Shown in pieces: positions 10,919 through 24,012 of a stretch of DNA of 64,000 nucleotides (position 1 is the first letter of the stretch; each line of letters begins with the position of its first letter). Source of the DNA: Circinella minor. Lineage: Eukaryota; Mucoromycota; Mucoromycetes; Mucorales; Lichtheimiaceae. The translations under genes and the position numbers were made by a program. The stretch spans positions 124,001 through 188,000 of the forward strand of contig JAEPRB010000049.1 of NCBI GenBank assembly GCA_016758965.1, given 5' to 3'. A model generated the notes under the pieces. The model did no database searches, was not told the origin of the DNA, and saw only the letters and a list, made by a program, of their open reading frames with translations.

Positions 10919-12902
10919 TTAGTTTCGCATATTTAAGGGTACAGTGGTTTCGAATCCTTGTTTGGTTGATTCATAAAAGGATTTATCAAGAAGGGTATGT
11001 GCTGCAACCATGGATAATGCTTTTGATGCATTGATAGTAGCCTTGTGTGCTTGTTCAGTATGCGTAGCATTGGCAAATCCAGCAGTATGAAGGAATTCAG
11101 TTGTTCCGATATCAAACAATGGATGGATACTGGGGAAAGCGTATGACAGGTTGCCGAAATCAGTAGAAGCGCCACCTGGATTTGCTTCTTGACTTTGACG
11201 TGTTTGAAGTTTTTCACCAAATTCTTCCAAATATTTCGCGTAAGTATCAGCAAGTACTGCATTTTGAACAATGTCTATCATATAATTATGGCAAAAAATA
11301 TTTTTAGTGTTAGGCATATGTTAATGATGAACTCATGGATCAATACACAGATAAGTTACACTTACTTTTGCAAGTACCAATATCGCGCCATTTAGTACAA
11401 ACCTCGGTCCCAGTAGCCAAAGCTGCAGCTCGAAAACAGTTATCAACCTTTTGCTTGATTTCATCTACGCGGGTAGCAGAACTGGATCTAACATAAAAGT
11501 GTCCGCTTGTGAAGCTGGGTATAATATTGGGCTAATAATATTATAATAGATAATCCTATGAGTAAAAATCTTTGTTTCATCTCAGAAGAGAATCATATCT
11601 TCTATTCTCTTATATACTTACAGCTTGACCACCATCTGTAATGATACCATGAACACGATCCTGACCTTGAAGTTGTTGACGAAGCAAACCAATGCTTACC
11701 CAAGCTTGACAAATTGCATCCAGTGCATTCACTCCTATCCCCCCCCCCAAGAAAGTAAATCATAAATATATTTTTAGTGGAATTGCGTCTTAGTGTGACA
11801 TTCTTTGTTCATTATTTTACCATTCCAAGGAGCACCTAATAATAAGAAGAGAGCATAAGAAATAAAGTTTTGATTTGTACAACCTTCATAAAAAAAAGTA
11901 CGTAATCTTATTACTAAGTAAAATTTACCTCCAGCATGAGAAGGTTTGCCATGATATTCTACTTTAACATCTTGAAGAGCAAAAAAGGATTCATAGTGGC
12001 GATTTTGGTTGGATGGATGTAACATTAAACATACATCAATATCCTTGAATGCACCGTTGTTCATCATAATAATTTTGCCACTCAAAAGTTCTGTTGATAA
12101 GTTTAAGTATTAACATAACAGATGTTTTGTTATATTAAAATATGATAGCAATGAATCATGTTACCTTCAGATGGAGTACCATAAAGAATGACTTTTCCTG
12201 ATGCCTTTCCACTTTCAAGCAATGCCTTTACTGCCAAAGCACTTGCTAAACCGCTAATGGCTATAAGATTATGTCCACAAGCATGACCAAGTCTATGTTT
12301 GATAAATTATAGAATATGGTATTAAATATTAGAAAAAATAATAATTTATAGCAGAAAAATTAACTTCTGATCTTTTGACACGTCAATTTCTTACCCAGGA
12401 AGCGCATCATATTCTGAGCAAATACCGATGCTTCTGCCTTCAGATCCATCCTCACCATATTCTGCTCGAAAAGAAGTTTCCATACCATACACTTGTCGCG
12501 TCACTTTAAATCCTTTCTTTTCCATATAATCTGCTAATATTTTATATGATCGATGTTCTTGCAGAGAAATTTCCGGGTTTTTGTGAAGCTATACCAGTAG
12601 GATTGAATTTATATATAATATTGATTTTCAAAACTAAGAAAGAGTCATATTGTGATATAAACCACATTTACGGTATAAAAAAGCCCATTTCATTAAATGG
12701 TATATATAGAGAAAAAGAAACTACTTACATCCAGGCTGATCTCACGTAATTCACTCGAAAGATCATCAATAGTAGAATAAATGATTTCTCTAGCTTCTGC
12801 TGGATCACATTGAAGTTTGGCACTCTAGTACACAATTTTGGATATTATTAAAAACATTCTTTCTTCTCTTTGTGTCATCGAAACCAATGTATATTTTACC
12901 AT
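10919..12902 (-). CDS. Peptidase M20 family amidohydrolase, PM20D2-like (410 aa)
   Basis: Nine exons on the minus strand: 12902-12900, 12824-12729, 12588-12395, 12292-12165, 12090-11929, 11835-11821, 11734-11622, 11531-11366, 11274-10919. The total is 410 codons plus stop, a normal family length. Zinc-ligand and catalytic blocks are in order: EYDALPG (Asp ligand), GHACGHNL (His ligands), GTPSEE (catalytic/ligand Glu pair), YHGKPSHAG and PWNGVNALDA (lid/dimerisation domain), and a C-terminal ATHTEQAH block. PSIHPLF with GNLSY is typical of the PM20D2/aminoacylase-1-like-2 branch. That branch hydrolyses unusual dipeptides such as beta-alanyl-lysine; the substrate here is inferred only. The proposed start is odd: the ATG is followed at once by GTAAAA, so the first coding exon would be the start codon alone. 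No other in-frame ATG precedes the conserved region. An A at -3 supports the start. Confidence 0.85.
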
Positions 12903-13917
12903 ATTGTTATGTTTTGTTGATCAAATAGAGGAAAAAAGGATAAAAAGAAAAATCCAAGCTCAAGGAAAGAGCTGAGTTTACCCGGTGGAGATAGATAGAT
13001 AAATAAATAAAAACCGTAATCGACAGAAAATCCGACTATTGAGAACGATATGGAAAAAATATCTTCCGATAAATCTCGTAGTATCATGTCTTGAATGACA
13101 AATAGCTATTTCAAAGAAATATAAAAGCTTTACTAATACACGACTGTATTCTAATAGTATAGACCCTGGAGGCTATGTCAATTATCTTTTTAACTTGTGC
13201 AAGAGCAAATATTAGGATTTGGGTCAATAAAAAAAGACGGTCGCTAGAATCTACCTGTTTTGTGTAATTTATTAGCGAAGCTTATTGTGTTACACAAATT
13301 GACTCCCAAATTAAAAGCTTATCATGAAATTAAAGTTTTAGCATTACCCCAAATGATAATATGCAGGATGTTATATCTTGAAAATAATGTAGTATTTGTT
13401 ACTTTATACATGTCGAAATACATACATAAATAAATGCGAAGTCGATTAATGTAAACATTAAATATTAAACATACAAACATATTATTGGTGCTCTATCACT
13501 GTGTTACATAGCAATTTTAACAATTGTGCATATTTTAAATTAATGTCCAACGCACTACCCGTGCCATTACTAGTTTCTTTCAAAACAGTTCACGAAGCCC
13601 TCCCAACCCCAGACAGACTATCATTGGAATATTAAAATTTCGGTTTCTTTTTATCTATTACTATATATTCTATAAGAGTAATTAATATATTATCAGTGAT
13701 CAAATAGGACTTGGTGATTTTAGTTCAAAAGGTAAAACAGTTGTCTTCTTTTTTTGCTTTTGAAAAGTGGGCTGTCCTGCAGTACCAAGAAGTGGAATAT
13801 ACGATAAAAAGAATGGTTGATCGGGTTCGGAACACAGAATAATACGTATAAATATTGTTTTTTTTTTGTAAACATGATGAAGAACGATAAATGAGGGGAT
13901 ATAAAAAAAGAATCTAT
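12903..13917. other. Intergenic, no gene seen
   Basis: About 1 kb between the start of the M20 gene and the 3' end of the mitochondrial carrier gene, both on the minus strand. AT-rich. The open frame at 12896-13087 has no family features and overlaps the M20 5' region. Confidence 0.65.
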
Positions 13918-15564
13918 TTAAGCCAATAGTCTCATGACAGTTTCAAATGCTGTTACAGCAGCAGCATTTGTAGGGAAAGCACGAATGAAAGATGGAAGGA
14001 AACCTGTCACATAAAAAAATATTTAGCATTAAAAAAACATGATAATAGCAGTCATAAAATGTTCTTTTTTATCTAGTACTGTCCTTACCTCTGTAGAATC
14101 CTCGCAATCCATTAGTATTGTAAATATGTTTTGCTACTGACATTGGTGTAGGATATTTTTTGGGTGTGACATCAGGCTGCGTCATGTATCTATTTTTGAC
14201 AGAATCTATCATGATAATAAGGATTAATATCATCATTGCGTCGCGTAGACCTGATAAAAAACCCATTGCTATTATTATTCTTTTTTTTTGGTACCTGCAG
14301 GGAATGCGCCAATCCAAAATGTGGTGGCACTTAATCCACCGGCTATAAACGTCGTAGCACCATCTGAAAATTCCATTTTTTTCAATTGGCGTGTAAAGAC
14401 CTTTTTTATATTTGCAAATCGAAAAATAAGTAAAAAATGTCAACGTCGTATATATATGCGAATGTAATGGCACTTACATCATATGATGCCCAAAAAACAA
14501 AGAACCAGCTTCTGAAAAGCATTGTAGGTAACAACCCATTCCATAATGCAGTAATACCATTATTGCGTACCTAAATGTTATTTAACAGTTAAAGTTAGTA
14601 TTTAAGAAAAGAAAGACTTGTACTGATTATATAATATGCACTTGTTGTGTTGCAAAATAAGTAAAAGAAAATGAAATATATTTACAAGTTGTGTAGCACA
14701 ATTGATGGGTCCTGAATAAACTTTCGTGCTCGCATCATATTGAACTTGTAAACGCGATTTAATCTAAAAGAGTATAAATGAAATCAATAATAAAGACTAT
14801 AGCAGCTCTTATTATTATGGTTCTCACCTGTTCAACTGGTGTGGCCACAAATGAAACTGTCAAACCACCTGCTAAACCTGCTAAACCATGTTGAAACACA
14901 GTTAAAGGCTTATCACCATTCCATTTTTGTTGAATCAATCTTGCATTATGTAGTGTACCTAACCTATTGAAAAAAAAAGTTAATATACTTGTACACATGT
15001 ATGGGAAAATGGATGGAAAAAACGGGTATTTTAGTAAGGATAGTTATTATAATTATTTACATAATACTGTCCATGAACATCCAACCAACTAAAGGTGGAG
15101 TTGCACCTTTATATAATGCACGAACACCTTCCTGGCGGACCGTTTTCATTAAACAATCCAATGGTCCTTTAAATCGATCATTACTTGATGTTTGCATGCG
15201 TACTTTGACCGTATCTGTATTATTAAAGGAGAAAGAGAAGAAATGAAAAATTTAGGTATATTTTTTATCTGTTTCATGCGGTCCAAATATAGGGACAAGG
15301 GAAAAATAAAAATATTGTAGTTTTGAGAATATATTTTTGCTCTATCTATTTTATTTACCAAAAGGGTGACCCACTGTCAATTTAGTTATGCCAGAAGCTA
15401 CACCTGCAGCAAAACCTCGAAAACGGTTATATATCGACTGATCGTCAAGATTTGCATTAGCTGTTGAATGTGTTGTGGTTTCTATGGAAATTGAAGTCAA
15501 TAAAATACTAGATGTCATGACAATTCATAATTGGATTTTTATTATTAAATTCACCTTTGGTCAT
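13918..15564 (-). CDS. Mitochondrial carrier family (SLC25) transporter (300 aa)
   Basis: Nine exons on the minus strand: 15564-15555, 15481-15359, 15214-15061, 14963-14828, 14763-14686, 14570-14478, 14400-14295, 14205-14089, 14003-13918. These give 300 codons, the standard carrier length. The threefold repeat is clear from its three signatures: HPFDTVKVRMQ (about residue 43), TPVEQIKSRLQ (about 137) and FPADSVKNRYM (about 232). Each would follow an odd-numbered helix in the inner membrane. The spacing and the EQ in repeat 2 suggest the carnitine/ornithine/glycine (CRC/ORT/YMC) branch. Substrate cannot be fixed from sequence reading. The first coding exon is only 10 nt, supported by an in-frame ATG, GT donor and AG acceptor. 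The promoter is shared head-to-head with the ERT1-like regulator. Confidence 0.9.
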
Positions 15565-16147
15565 TGGTGTAATATGTCTATTGTACTATGAAAGGATAGT
15601 AAACCAGGTTTTTATATATGTATGACATGATAATCAATGAAAATTCGGTGACTGTTGGACAGCACCGAGTTAAATCTCAAATCTTTTTTTTTTTTGGTTT
15701 CAAGTACCTGCTGGAAATGAGTCAGCCCAGGTTATGAAAGTATATATTTTTTCTTTTAATGAAATAACAAAAGGTGCCTTCTCTATTACTTTTTATCATT
15801 ATGATTATTATTAATTCAATTGGTATATTAAATAATGATACATAGATTATTATTGTAATAAAAATTAATATCAACAATAATATGAAGAAAAAAACTCCTT
15901 CTGGTCCCTGTTCTCTTTAATTCTTTGAAATTTGACCCAAAAAGGTTGTCATGTGTCAGATTTCTCACACTTTATTATTATTATTTTTGGTCACAAAGCT
16001 TTGATTTTTTTTATACTTTTCCCCGCATTGCTCTTGTTTCTCTTCCTTTCCCTTTCCCCTTTCCCTCACTTCCTTTCTATCACACCCACATATTTTATTA
16101 TTCATATAGTCAATGTCTATATATGCGGTTATTGATATATAACAATC
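15565..16147. promoter_or_regulatory. Divergent promoter: mitochondrial carrier (-) / ERT1-like regulator (+)
   Basis: 583 bp between two divergent start codons. The half next to the plus-strand ATG is a long CT-rich tract (about 16010-16080), a common feature of core promoters and leaders in these fungi. Shared control of a carbon-metabolism regulator and a mitochondrial metabolite carrier is possible but is inference. Confidence 0.5.
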
Positions 16148-18762
16148 ATGCAAGATATTCAATTCAATAACTATGTAAAATACGATCGTTTCGAGACTCC
16201 AGAGTCTGAAAGTAGTAAACGAAAAAAGGCGACACGAGCTTGTTTTCACTGCCAAAAAGTAACTTTTTCTTTTTTCATACATTACAGAAACACACCATTA
16301 ACTCATAAAATAACTCAATTATTTTTATTTTAATCCATAATTTATATATTTAAATAGGCACATTTAACATGTGATGATTGTAATGTCTCTTTTTAAAAAC
16401 GCCATTCAATAATACATACATATGTATGCTTATTTGTTATGTATGTAAAAAAGAAAGACTAAATATAAATTTATGTTTATGTTTTTATTTATAGCTCGAC
16501 CATGCCAACGATGCATCAAACGCGGTTTGGCGCAAACTTGCACAGACGCTGTAAGGAAACGTGCAAAGTATCTTCAAGGAAACACAAGCGATAACAATAA
16601 CAGCACTACTAGTACTTCTTCCTCTTCTTCAACCGTTACTGCTCCCTCTACGGATCGTAAGTTTATTTTGTTATTAAGATGATCATTTTTATTTTTTAAA
16701 AGCGACCACCTTTTCCCCTTCTTTCTCTCTATTTATTAATCTGTTTATCTAATCCTGTAACTTCTTCCCCAATTCACTATATGTACATTATATCTAATAA
16801 TCAAACACTTTTTTTTATCTTTAGTATTTACCAATAACTCATTTAGTGTCGATACAATGGGTGACCACCATCAACAATCATCACAACAACAATCGATGGG
16901 TAAACGCATACACTATATATTATCATAACAAATAAAAACAGTTTATATACTAACACAGCTTTTTTTTTTATATTTTTATTTAAAAGGCTTTGTCGACGCG
17001 AATCAACTTTTGAATTTCTCATTGGGAGATCTTGGATTTGGTTCAGAATCAGCTGGTCTCGAGTATGGATTTATTGGCAACATGTTACAAAATCCATTGG
17101 ATCCATCATCACTTAATGACGTTAATAATCCACCATCAGCGGCAATGAATCTTGCAAATAGTTCAACGGCTTTGTTACCACCCAACGCAAACAACAATAA
17201 TAACGGATTTAGTTCTTCACCGTCATCCTCGACTCTATTTACATTATCCAATAATGGGCAACCAACATCTCAAACACCTTATATGGCACCACAAGGGTTA
17301 TCATTATTTCCAATGTCTCAAACAGTTGCGTTTGCCCCGGGTGCAAACCCTCTGGCTAATACTCAATTACCACATCAAGAAGTAACTACACCTACAAATA
17401 CGAATACCACAATAACGACACCAACAAGTACTCCAAATTCTACAACGATTTCAGTTAGTAGCAGTAGCACAAACAAGAAAAATAGCAATAACAAGAATGA
17501 TAATAAAAATAGTGGAAATAATAAGGATAATGAACAACAACGATCGTCCTCTACTTCCTCGTCGTCATCGAAACAACAATTCGCAGCGATTCAACAAAAA
17601 TCACCCAATAATTTTACAATCACCACAACACCTGTTGCTTCGTCACCTACATCTCAGTCCAACATATCCCCTTCATCATCGCCGTCTGCTACAAAACGTC
17701 ATAATGCATCTATATCTTCTGCTGGTAGTAATGGGATCGTACCCCGACGGAAACTAAATACCCCGGAAACGGTATATCTTGGTGTAAGACGACCGTTTAA
17801 TTATGCGGAAGGATTTCATTATCTTATTGAATATGTTAAAGAAAAGTAAGTATCTTTCTTTTGTTCCCTCGGATTTATTTAAAAAGAAAGTAAAAAGAAG
17901 AGTTTTATATATACTATTGTTTGTGGATCACTATTTCGGTGAATTGACCCGGACCCCGTCTTTTCTTTTCTTTTTTATTAGAATGAGCCGAGAGGATTTA
18001 ATGCGGATCAGTCGAGCGTTAGCATTGTTTCGACCTTCATTTCTTGCATTAATTATGAACTTAAACGAAGAAGATTTAGTGTTTATGGAAAAATGTATTC
18101 AACGAACATTACTGGTAAAGTAGCTAATGGTTATTTATGGTTATAGTTAGCATAGATAAAATTGGAAATAAATAAATGTATGATGTTCCTGATCTATTTT
18201 TTTATATATAGGAATATGAAAAGCTGATCAGTTTCTCGGGAACACCTACAGTTGTATGGCGGAGGACGGGTGAAGTATGTTTAGTTGGGAAAGAATTTCT
18301 TCTTTTAACGCAATGGCCAAGGGATACGTTATTGAATAAAAAAACATATATTTACGAGGTAATTGTTTGGGATTGGTTATGTATCACAAGATTATTGAAA
18401 GGGGAAAAGAGAGATGGATAAGCAAAAGCAACTAATTTATATAACTGATAAACCTTATATATATATAGCTGATGGATAATCGGTCAGCAGTAGAGTACTG
18501 GGAAAAATTTTCAACACATGCATTCGACAATACCGACAAGTCATGTACTTACTCTTGTATTTTAAAAACACCAAGTCAAAAAGCTGTTCCATGTACATTT
18601 TGTTTTACCATCAAACGAGATATTTTCGATCTTCCAAGTGTCATTGTTGGCAATGTAAGTATCGTACACGGACTTCCTGTTATATATACAATGTAATATA
18701 ATATAAATATAAATATACTAAATACTATCATTTTATAATAGTTTCTTCCTATTTTGAGTTAA
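16148..18762 (+). CDS. ERT1: Zn2Cys6 + PAS transcription factor, ERT1/AcuK/AcuM (gluconeogenesis regulator) type (571 aa)
   Basis: Nine exons: 16148-16258, 16358-16379, 16495-16656, 16825-16899, 16987-17845, 17982-18114, 18212-18358, 18469-18654, 18742-18762. The frame closes at 571 codons. The zinc cluster (residues about 31-58) reads ACFHCQKAHLTCDD then [15 protein letters not shown], spacing C-x2-C-x6-C-x5-C-x2-C-x8-C, close to ERT1/RDS2. A disordered Ser/Asn/Thr-rich middle follows (residues about 75-390). The C-terminal PAS-type region contains [38 protein letters not shown] and WEKFSTHAF. Family members activate gluconeogenic and nonfermentable-carbon genes (PCK1, FBP1) in the nucleus. 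Exon 2 is only 22 nt and supplies one zinc-ligating Cys, so the zinc cluster is assembled from three exons. Confidence 0.9.
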
Positions 18763-19997
18763 CAGAAAAAAACACATACCCTTTCTTACACACCACGCGC
18801 AACTTACTATTTTCCCCTCATCTTTTTCTCTCTTCCTTTTTCTTTCCTAATTGTAATTAGTAATATTTTAATCAATGAAAGCATTTTGTTTTTTGTTTTT
18901 TTTTGGGGGGGGGGTATATATGCATATTGTCTATTATTTTTACCCCCAGTAAAACAAGATTTTGGTTACGCTAAATGATTACAAAAAAAAAGGGACACCT
19001 ATACTTAACAATCATGGGAACAATAAGATTCCGTACGGATTTCCATTTTAGTCCTTATGCTTCACGCTGGTAAACCTTTTTTAGGCCTCATACGCTCTTT
19101 GATAAGGATAATGATAAAAAAAATAACAATCTTTCATATGATCTTGTTACTTCATATTACTATTTACTGACTTCTCACTATTTTATGGAAGACAGTCATG
19201 GGAACTTTAACATACGCAAAGTTTTATTTTTTCTTTCCACACACACACACACTCACTCACACACAATGACAGAAAAAATTAAGGAAAATTAATACTTGTT
19301 TTTTTTTTAGTTTTGTGAAACCAACTATATTTTCATAAACCTGAAATCATATGTATGACTATGATCATTTCCTGCTGTCATAATACTTCCCTTGGGCATA
19401 TAGAAATTATTCTTTTGAATGTTGTATAAATTATAAACTCGTTTTCATCAAAATTCTTAGAAAAAACACTATAGATTCAGGGGAATTATAGTAGGTAATA
19501 TAAGGTGAAAAAAAAGACCAATTCAAAGTTTATATGTTGAATATGTATACAGAGGTAGCAAAGTTGTTATCAGCTATAGTATTTGGGATTGTTAGAGCAA
19601 CCATATAAATAATTTTTCTTCTTTTACTTATAATTAACTGTCAGTTTATTGCTTAAAGCTCGATTGAGGTTCATTTACTTTTTCGACGATTGTTATTCTT
19701 TTCCTACTTTACGATAACACGGTTCAACACTATAGACATATGAAGAACAGCAAATTTGTCTTATTACTGGAATACTTATTAATATATAAGAGAAAATAGA
19801 TAAATAATTTTGTAAGGAAATACTCAATAAACAATGTTCAAAACAAAAGATAGATAATAACAAAGAAAAAAAAGGTATAAGAATGAACTATGGTATTCAT
19901 GTAGTAATATAAAAGTAGCATTATAAATATATAAAAAGAAAAATGTAAAAAAAAAAAAAGTTAATAAAAGAAAGAAATAAACTAGGTGATAATGAAT
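18763..19997. other. Intergenic between converging genes, no gene seen
   Basis: 1.2 kb with a poly-G run (about 18904-18914), a CA microsatellite (19239-19265) and many A/T tracts. No open frame with protein-like composition. Confidence 0.7.
19239..19265. repeat. (CA)n-rich microsatellite, imperfect
   Basis: CA units interrupted by CTCA, in intergenic DNA. Confidence 0.85.
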
Positions 19998-20834
19998 CTA
20001 AGTTGTTTCATCGTCGCTTTCATTTTTCTTTGGTTTCTTTGACTTTTGGTCTTCTGTTGGTTTTCCACCATTACCATCATTTCCATTCTTGGGTACACAG
20101 TCTGAAGTATTAATAAAACACCAAGTGATATCAAGAACACCAGTAACTAAGTCACCCAAAGACTCGAATACAATTTTTGTCAAATCAAGCGATCCTATTA
20201 TAATATATATTTAGCATGCTAAAGCCATATAAAAGAACAAGTATATTACTTTTTAAGTAAAAAGTATATATAATGTATTACCTTCTTTACAACCAGGGCA
20301 TTTATCGCGGACTTCAGCAATAGTTTCTTTATCTCCATGTCGAATCAGTATCTTTTTACCACACATACTTGGATCATATTGTATGCTATTCTATAAGGAT
20401 TATAAAATGAAAAGTTAAAATTTTCTTTCTATCATAATCACGACAAAATATGTCATCTATCATAAAGTTGTTAGAAATTTACCACAGCAACAATTCGGCT
20501 GGTACTACTCTCCGATTTACCACATGAACCTATATATATATATATATATTTCGTTAGAGTACATCAGAAACGATGGCATTATTACACAGTACGTATATAA
20601 AAAAATATATTAGTAAAAATTGTATATACCTTCAGTGCCACCTTCGCTTGCATTCTCTGGTGTGAAAAAGGTCGCTTTTCCTGTGTTATGAAATACCTCC
20701 TCGACCAGCTCGCCAACAGCGTTACCACGTTTCTCCAATTGATTGACAATCGGCGTACTCCATACTAAGGCACTAGAAGATAACACTAGAATAGTTAGGG
20801 AAGCAATAAAGATGGTTGTATACGCTTTTCTCAT
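19998..20834 (-). CDS. Secreted RlpA-like double-psi beta-barrel (barwin/expansin-like) protein 1 (185 aa)
   Basis: Four exons on the minus strand: 20834-20630, 20529-20483, 20390-20282, 20194-19998, giving 185 codons. A classical signal peptide covers about residues 1-28. A short pro-region ends in LEKR, a likely Kex2 site. The double-psi beta-barrel domain follows, with GKATFFTP, GSCGK, IVAVVNS, CGKKILI, DKCPGCKEGSLDLT and FESLGDLVTGVLDITW. Cys and Asp positions agree with fungal RlpA/EG45-like proteins. A lysine- and acid-rich tail of about 30 residues is specific to this copy. Such proteins are secreted to the wall or medium and may bind polysaccharide; enzymatic activity is usually not shown. 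A relative lies at 29585-30212 with two introns in equivalent places. Confidence 0.88.
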
Positions 20835-23800
20835 TTTTATTGTGTGTAATAAAAATAGAAGAAAGTGGATAATAAAGATACAGGGATAAAAGAGAAAACA
20901 AGAACTAATAAAAAGAAAAGACAAAAAGATGATTCGATTCTTTTATTTCTTTTTGAAGTTGAAAAACCCTGTTTTCCCACTTAAATGTAATGTATGTGCT
21001 CTTTAGTTTTTCTTTATTTGTGTATTTTTATAACAAGAAAACAAGTATAATCAATGTATATTATGTTTATTTTGCGCTTCTTCTTTTTAAGGAGTCAAAT
21101 ATGTACAGGCCACTTGTAGAAGAATTATGTATCGTCAAGTTGACAAGAGAAAAGCAACAAGGTTTTAGGGAGTATAAAAAACAGCAGTGCTCTTACTATA
21201 TTTAATAGCTTAGTATCGAATTATTTCTCTTTTCTTTCTTTACTGTCATGCAATCCCGGATGTGTGATCGCCCCTTTTTTGTTGCTGTCTTACCTGTCCC
21301 GAAAGTATAAAGGAGAGATAGGAGAATTTCCTTTTTTATAAACATGAGATACTATGTTAAAGTCCACAGTAAGAAAATAAGCTGTTGTATATCCAATACT
21401 TGGAAACAACTAAAATTTACACAATAAATTATAATATAAAAGAAAGCTACCACTTTTTTAGTAGCACTTCATCTATTCCTGTTTATAGAACTATATGATA
21501 GTTGTTAAATACAAATAATTATTATTTTTCATTCACACTACAAAAACGCTTGCGCAGCTTAATGGTATCAATGGAGCCCACGTGGTGTTTTGTAAACACA
21601 AAATGGGATGTCAAAAGCGCTACATATTCATTTTTACGTATTTTACTAACGTTTTGCTAACCAATAACAACAAGCAACAAAATATAACTTACACAATGGT
21701 CAAATAGATATCATTATAATTGCTCACTAATTATAAATACTTATTATAATACATTTCTTTATTTTGTTTGTTTACTTGTTTGTTTAAATTTCTTGATTTT
21801 TTGAGTTACGTGGTATGCATATCTCGGCATCTGCAGTTTGGAATCTCTTACAGATGACCTATTTATGCAACTACACCCAAAAAAGCAAAAGAAGATCACT
21901 GTCGCCACTTTCTATTTTTTCTATCTCAACCTTAATCCCCAGTTTTCAAGTTCCATGTACGCTATGCAGCAACCTGTACCAGATCGTTGTTAAACAACAC
22001 ATTTATACTACTACTACGTTTTTTTTGTTAAAGAATAATCGCCAGCTGGTACTTTTTTAATTGATGTAGTTCTCCCTTGTCATATCATTGCTTTTGATAA
22101 AAAAAACATTAATGTGGCTTCAACCTCTCTTATTTATGCGCACGTATGCTCGCTCCATTATCATACTGCTGGATAACTTGGAGCGATATATCATGTATAA
22201 TATATAACATTATTGCCACTACCACTAATGATCTTGGCGGTCATCTCTTACGTACATGCATCGTATTTTTCTGCATGTACGTATGACCTCATTTTTTCCT
22301 TTACTTCATATCAAATAATAATACTGTACTTAAGCTATGCCGATTAATACTTGTCTATAAATTCATTTGATATAGAGTAGTAGATAGAAAAAATGGTATA
22401 ATCAAATTCATTATAGCTATTTAGCATACTAATTATGCTAGAAGTACATGCATGCCTCTGTACGTATTCAAATGTCGATGTGAATATAAGATTCTTGTGA
22501 GTGCAGAAACAAAACCAGCAGAGTACACTACCAAGCATATATTATATACAGAAGTACCGATTTTTACTAGGTTCCCGACAGCCAGTCACCTCTGGCTTGG
22601 CTGTAAGAAAGCTTGAAGATTGATACCCTCCTCAAAAACAATGATCTGATGAAGCCACCTGTGTTATCAATTTTCTCTGAGTAAACAGCCACACCGTTTT
22701 ATTGATGACAAATATAAAATAAGTAGGATTAACTTTCCCTTGCCAAGGAGCGAAATTACTTTTGCTTTTGCAGAGAAATGACGTAGCTCAACGTTTTCTA
22801 TTACAATTTGAAACATTTCCATTAATACAATATTGGCGAATAGTTAATCATAACATCAAGAATAGCGACAACAACAATGATAATGTTGCTCTACTACATT
22901 AATATATGTTTAAATACAATCTGTTCCAGACCAGTCCACCCTTAATGATTACTGATGGACAAGGCAAGGTTTATTCAATCAGATACATAATTCGACATAT
23001 CTCAGCAATACATCCTATCTACAGATAAACGTTCTCATCAACATGATTGGATTTGTAGTGACGATTGAAATAGTTACAAAGAATGTACTATGGCAATATA
23101 ATTTATAATAACAAAAATGTACGAATATTAGTACACGATGTTTAATTCGAATGATACTGCTTAATTTTTTGCTCATGAATTCAAATCGTTTTTAGTATAT
23201 AAGAAATGTAATACCTTTTTTCAGTAACCAGTAGAATTTACTTATCGCTTGATATCAGTACTGATAGACTGATTTTGTTTTTACACAATGGCCATGTTAT
23301 ATTGATAGTGACATATGATGTATCAGTACTAGGTAGGGAAAAGAATACAATCGAGAATTTGTGTTCGAAAATTTGGTATCCAATGATCAGCGTCACAGTT
23401 TTTTATACACTTAGAAAAACAATGTCTAAATAAGTAGTCAAGAAGTTCATATTATTTCCCTACAGTATCCATAGTGTAGCATTTTATTAACAACACGATC
23501 GTGATGTGCTGATTCAAAAAAAATCTCAGACAGGAGGCAAAAAGAGAGCTGAACTCTGTTCCAGTTATGATGCCTGAGGTAACCTTATTCAACATGGTGT
23601 GAAACATCTAAAATCATTTACGTGCCAAAAAAAAAAGATTTGGTTATATAATTTACCCTATACTGCAAGGATTGTGGATCCTTTATGGTCAACCAATAAC
23701 AATAGAGGAGATAAAAAGATTTTTTCAAGATCATAAGTTGTTTTGAAAGGTTTTAAATGCTCCATACCACTAAGCAATGGGGAACTTACGTATGTGGCTA

Positions 23801-24012
23801 CGTTGATGGAAAATACAATAGATTCTTTAGTATATTTTGGTAGTTGTTATTTTTGTTCGCATTTTTACACTCATCCAAATATTCTGTTTTGATCATTTCC
23901 GACAGTTCTCAAAAGAGATGGTTAATAATACGCTAAAAAATCTTTTGACGCTAAATAGTTGGAACATAAGAATGAGATTTAACATGAAAACATACTACAT
24001 AATTACTTAACA
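20835..24012. other. Large gene-poor stretch
   Basis: 3.2 kb without a supportable gene. It holds short open frames without family features, AT tracts and one clear inverted repeat (22249-22283, listed separately). The proximal few hundred bases are presumably the promoter of the secreted barrel gene. Confidence 0.6.
22249..22283. repeat. Perfect 12-bp inverted repeat with 11-nt loop
   Basis: The arms TACGTACATGCA (22249-22260) and TGCATGTACGTA (22272-22283) pair perfectly. The outer GGTCAT/TGACC extends the pairing after a short bulge on the left. It could form a stable hairpin in RNA or DNA. No coding context. Confidence 0.85.

Noticed and set aside
21545..21600. tRNA-like start (GCGCAGCTTAATGGTATC)
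   Set aside because: No B box (GGTTCRANNC) or acceptor-stem partner follows within tRNA distance.
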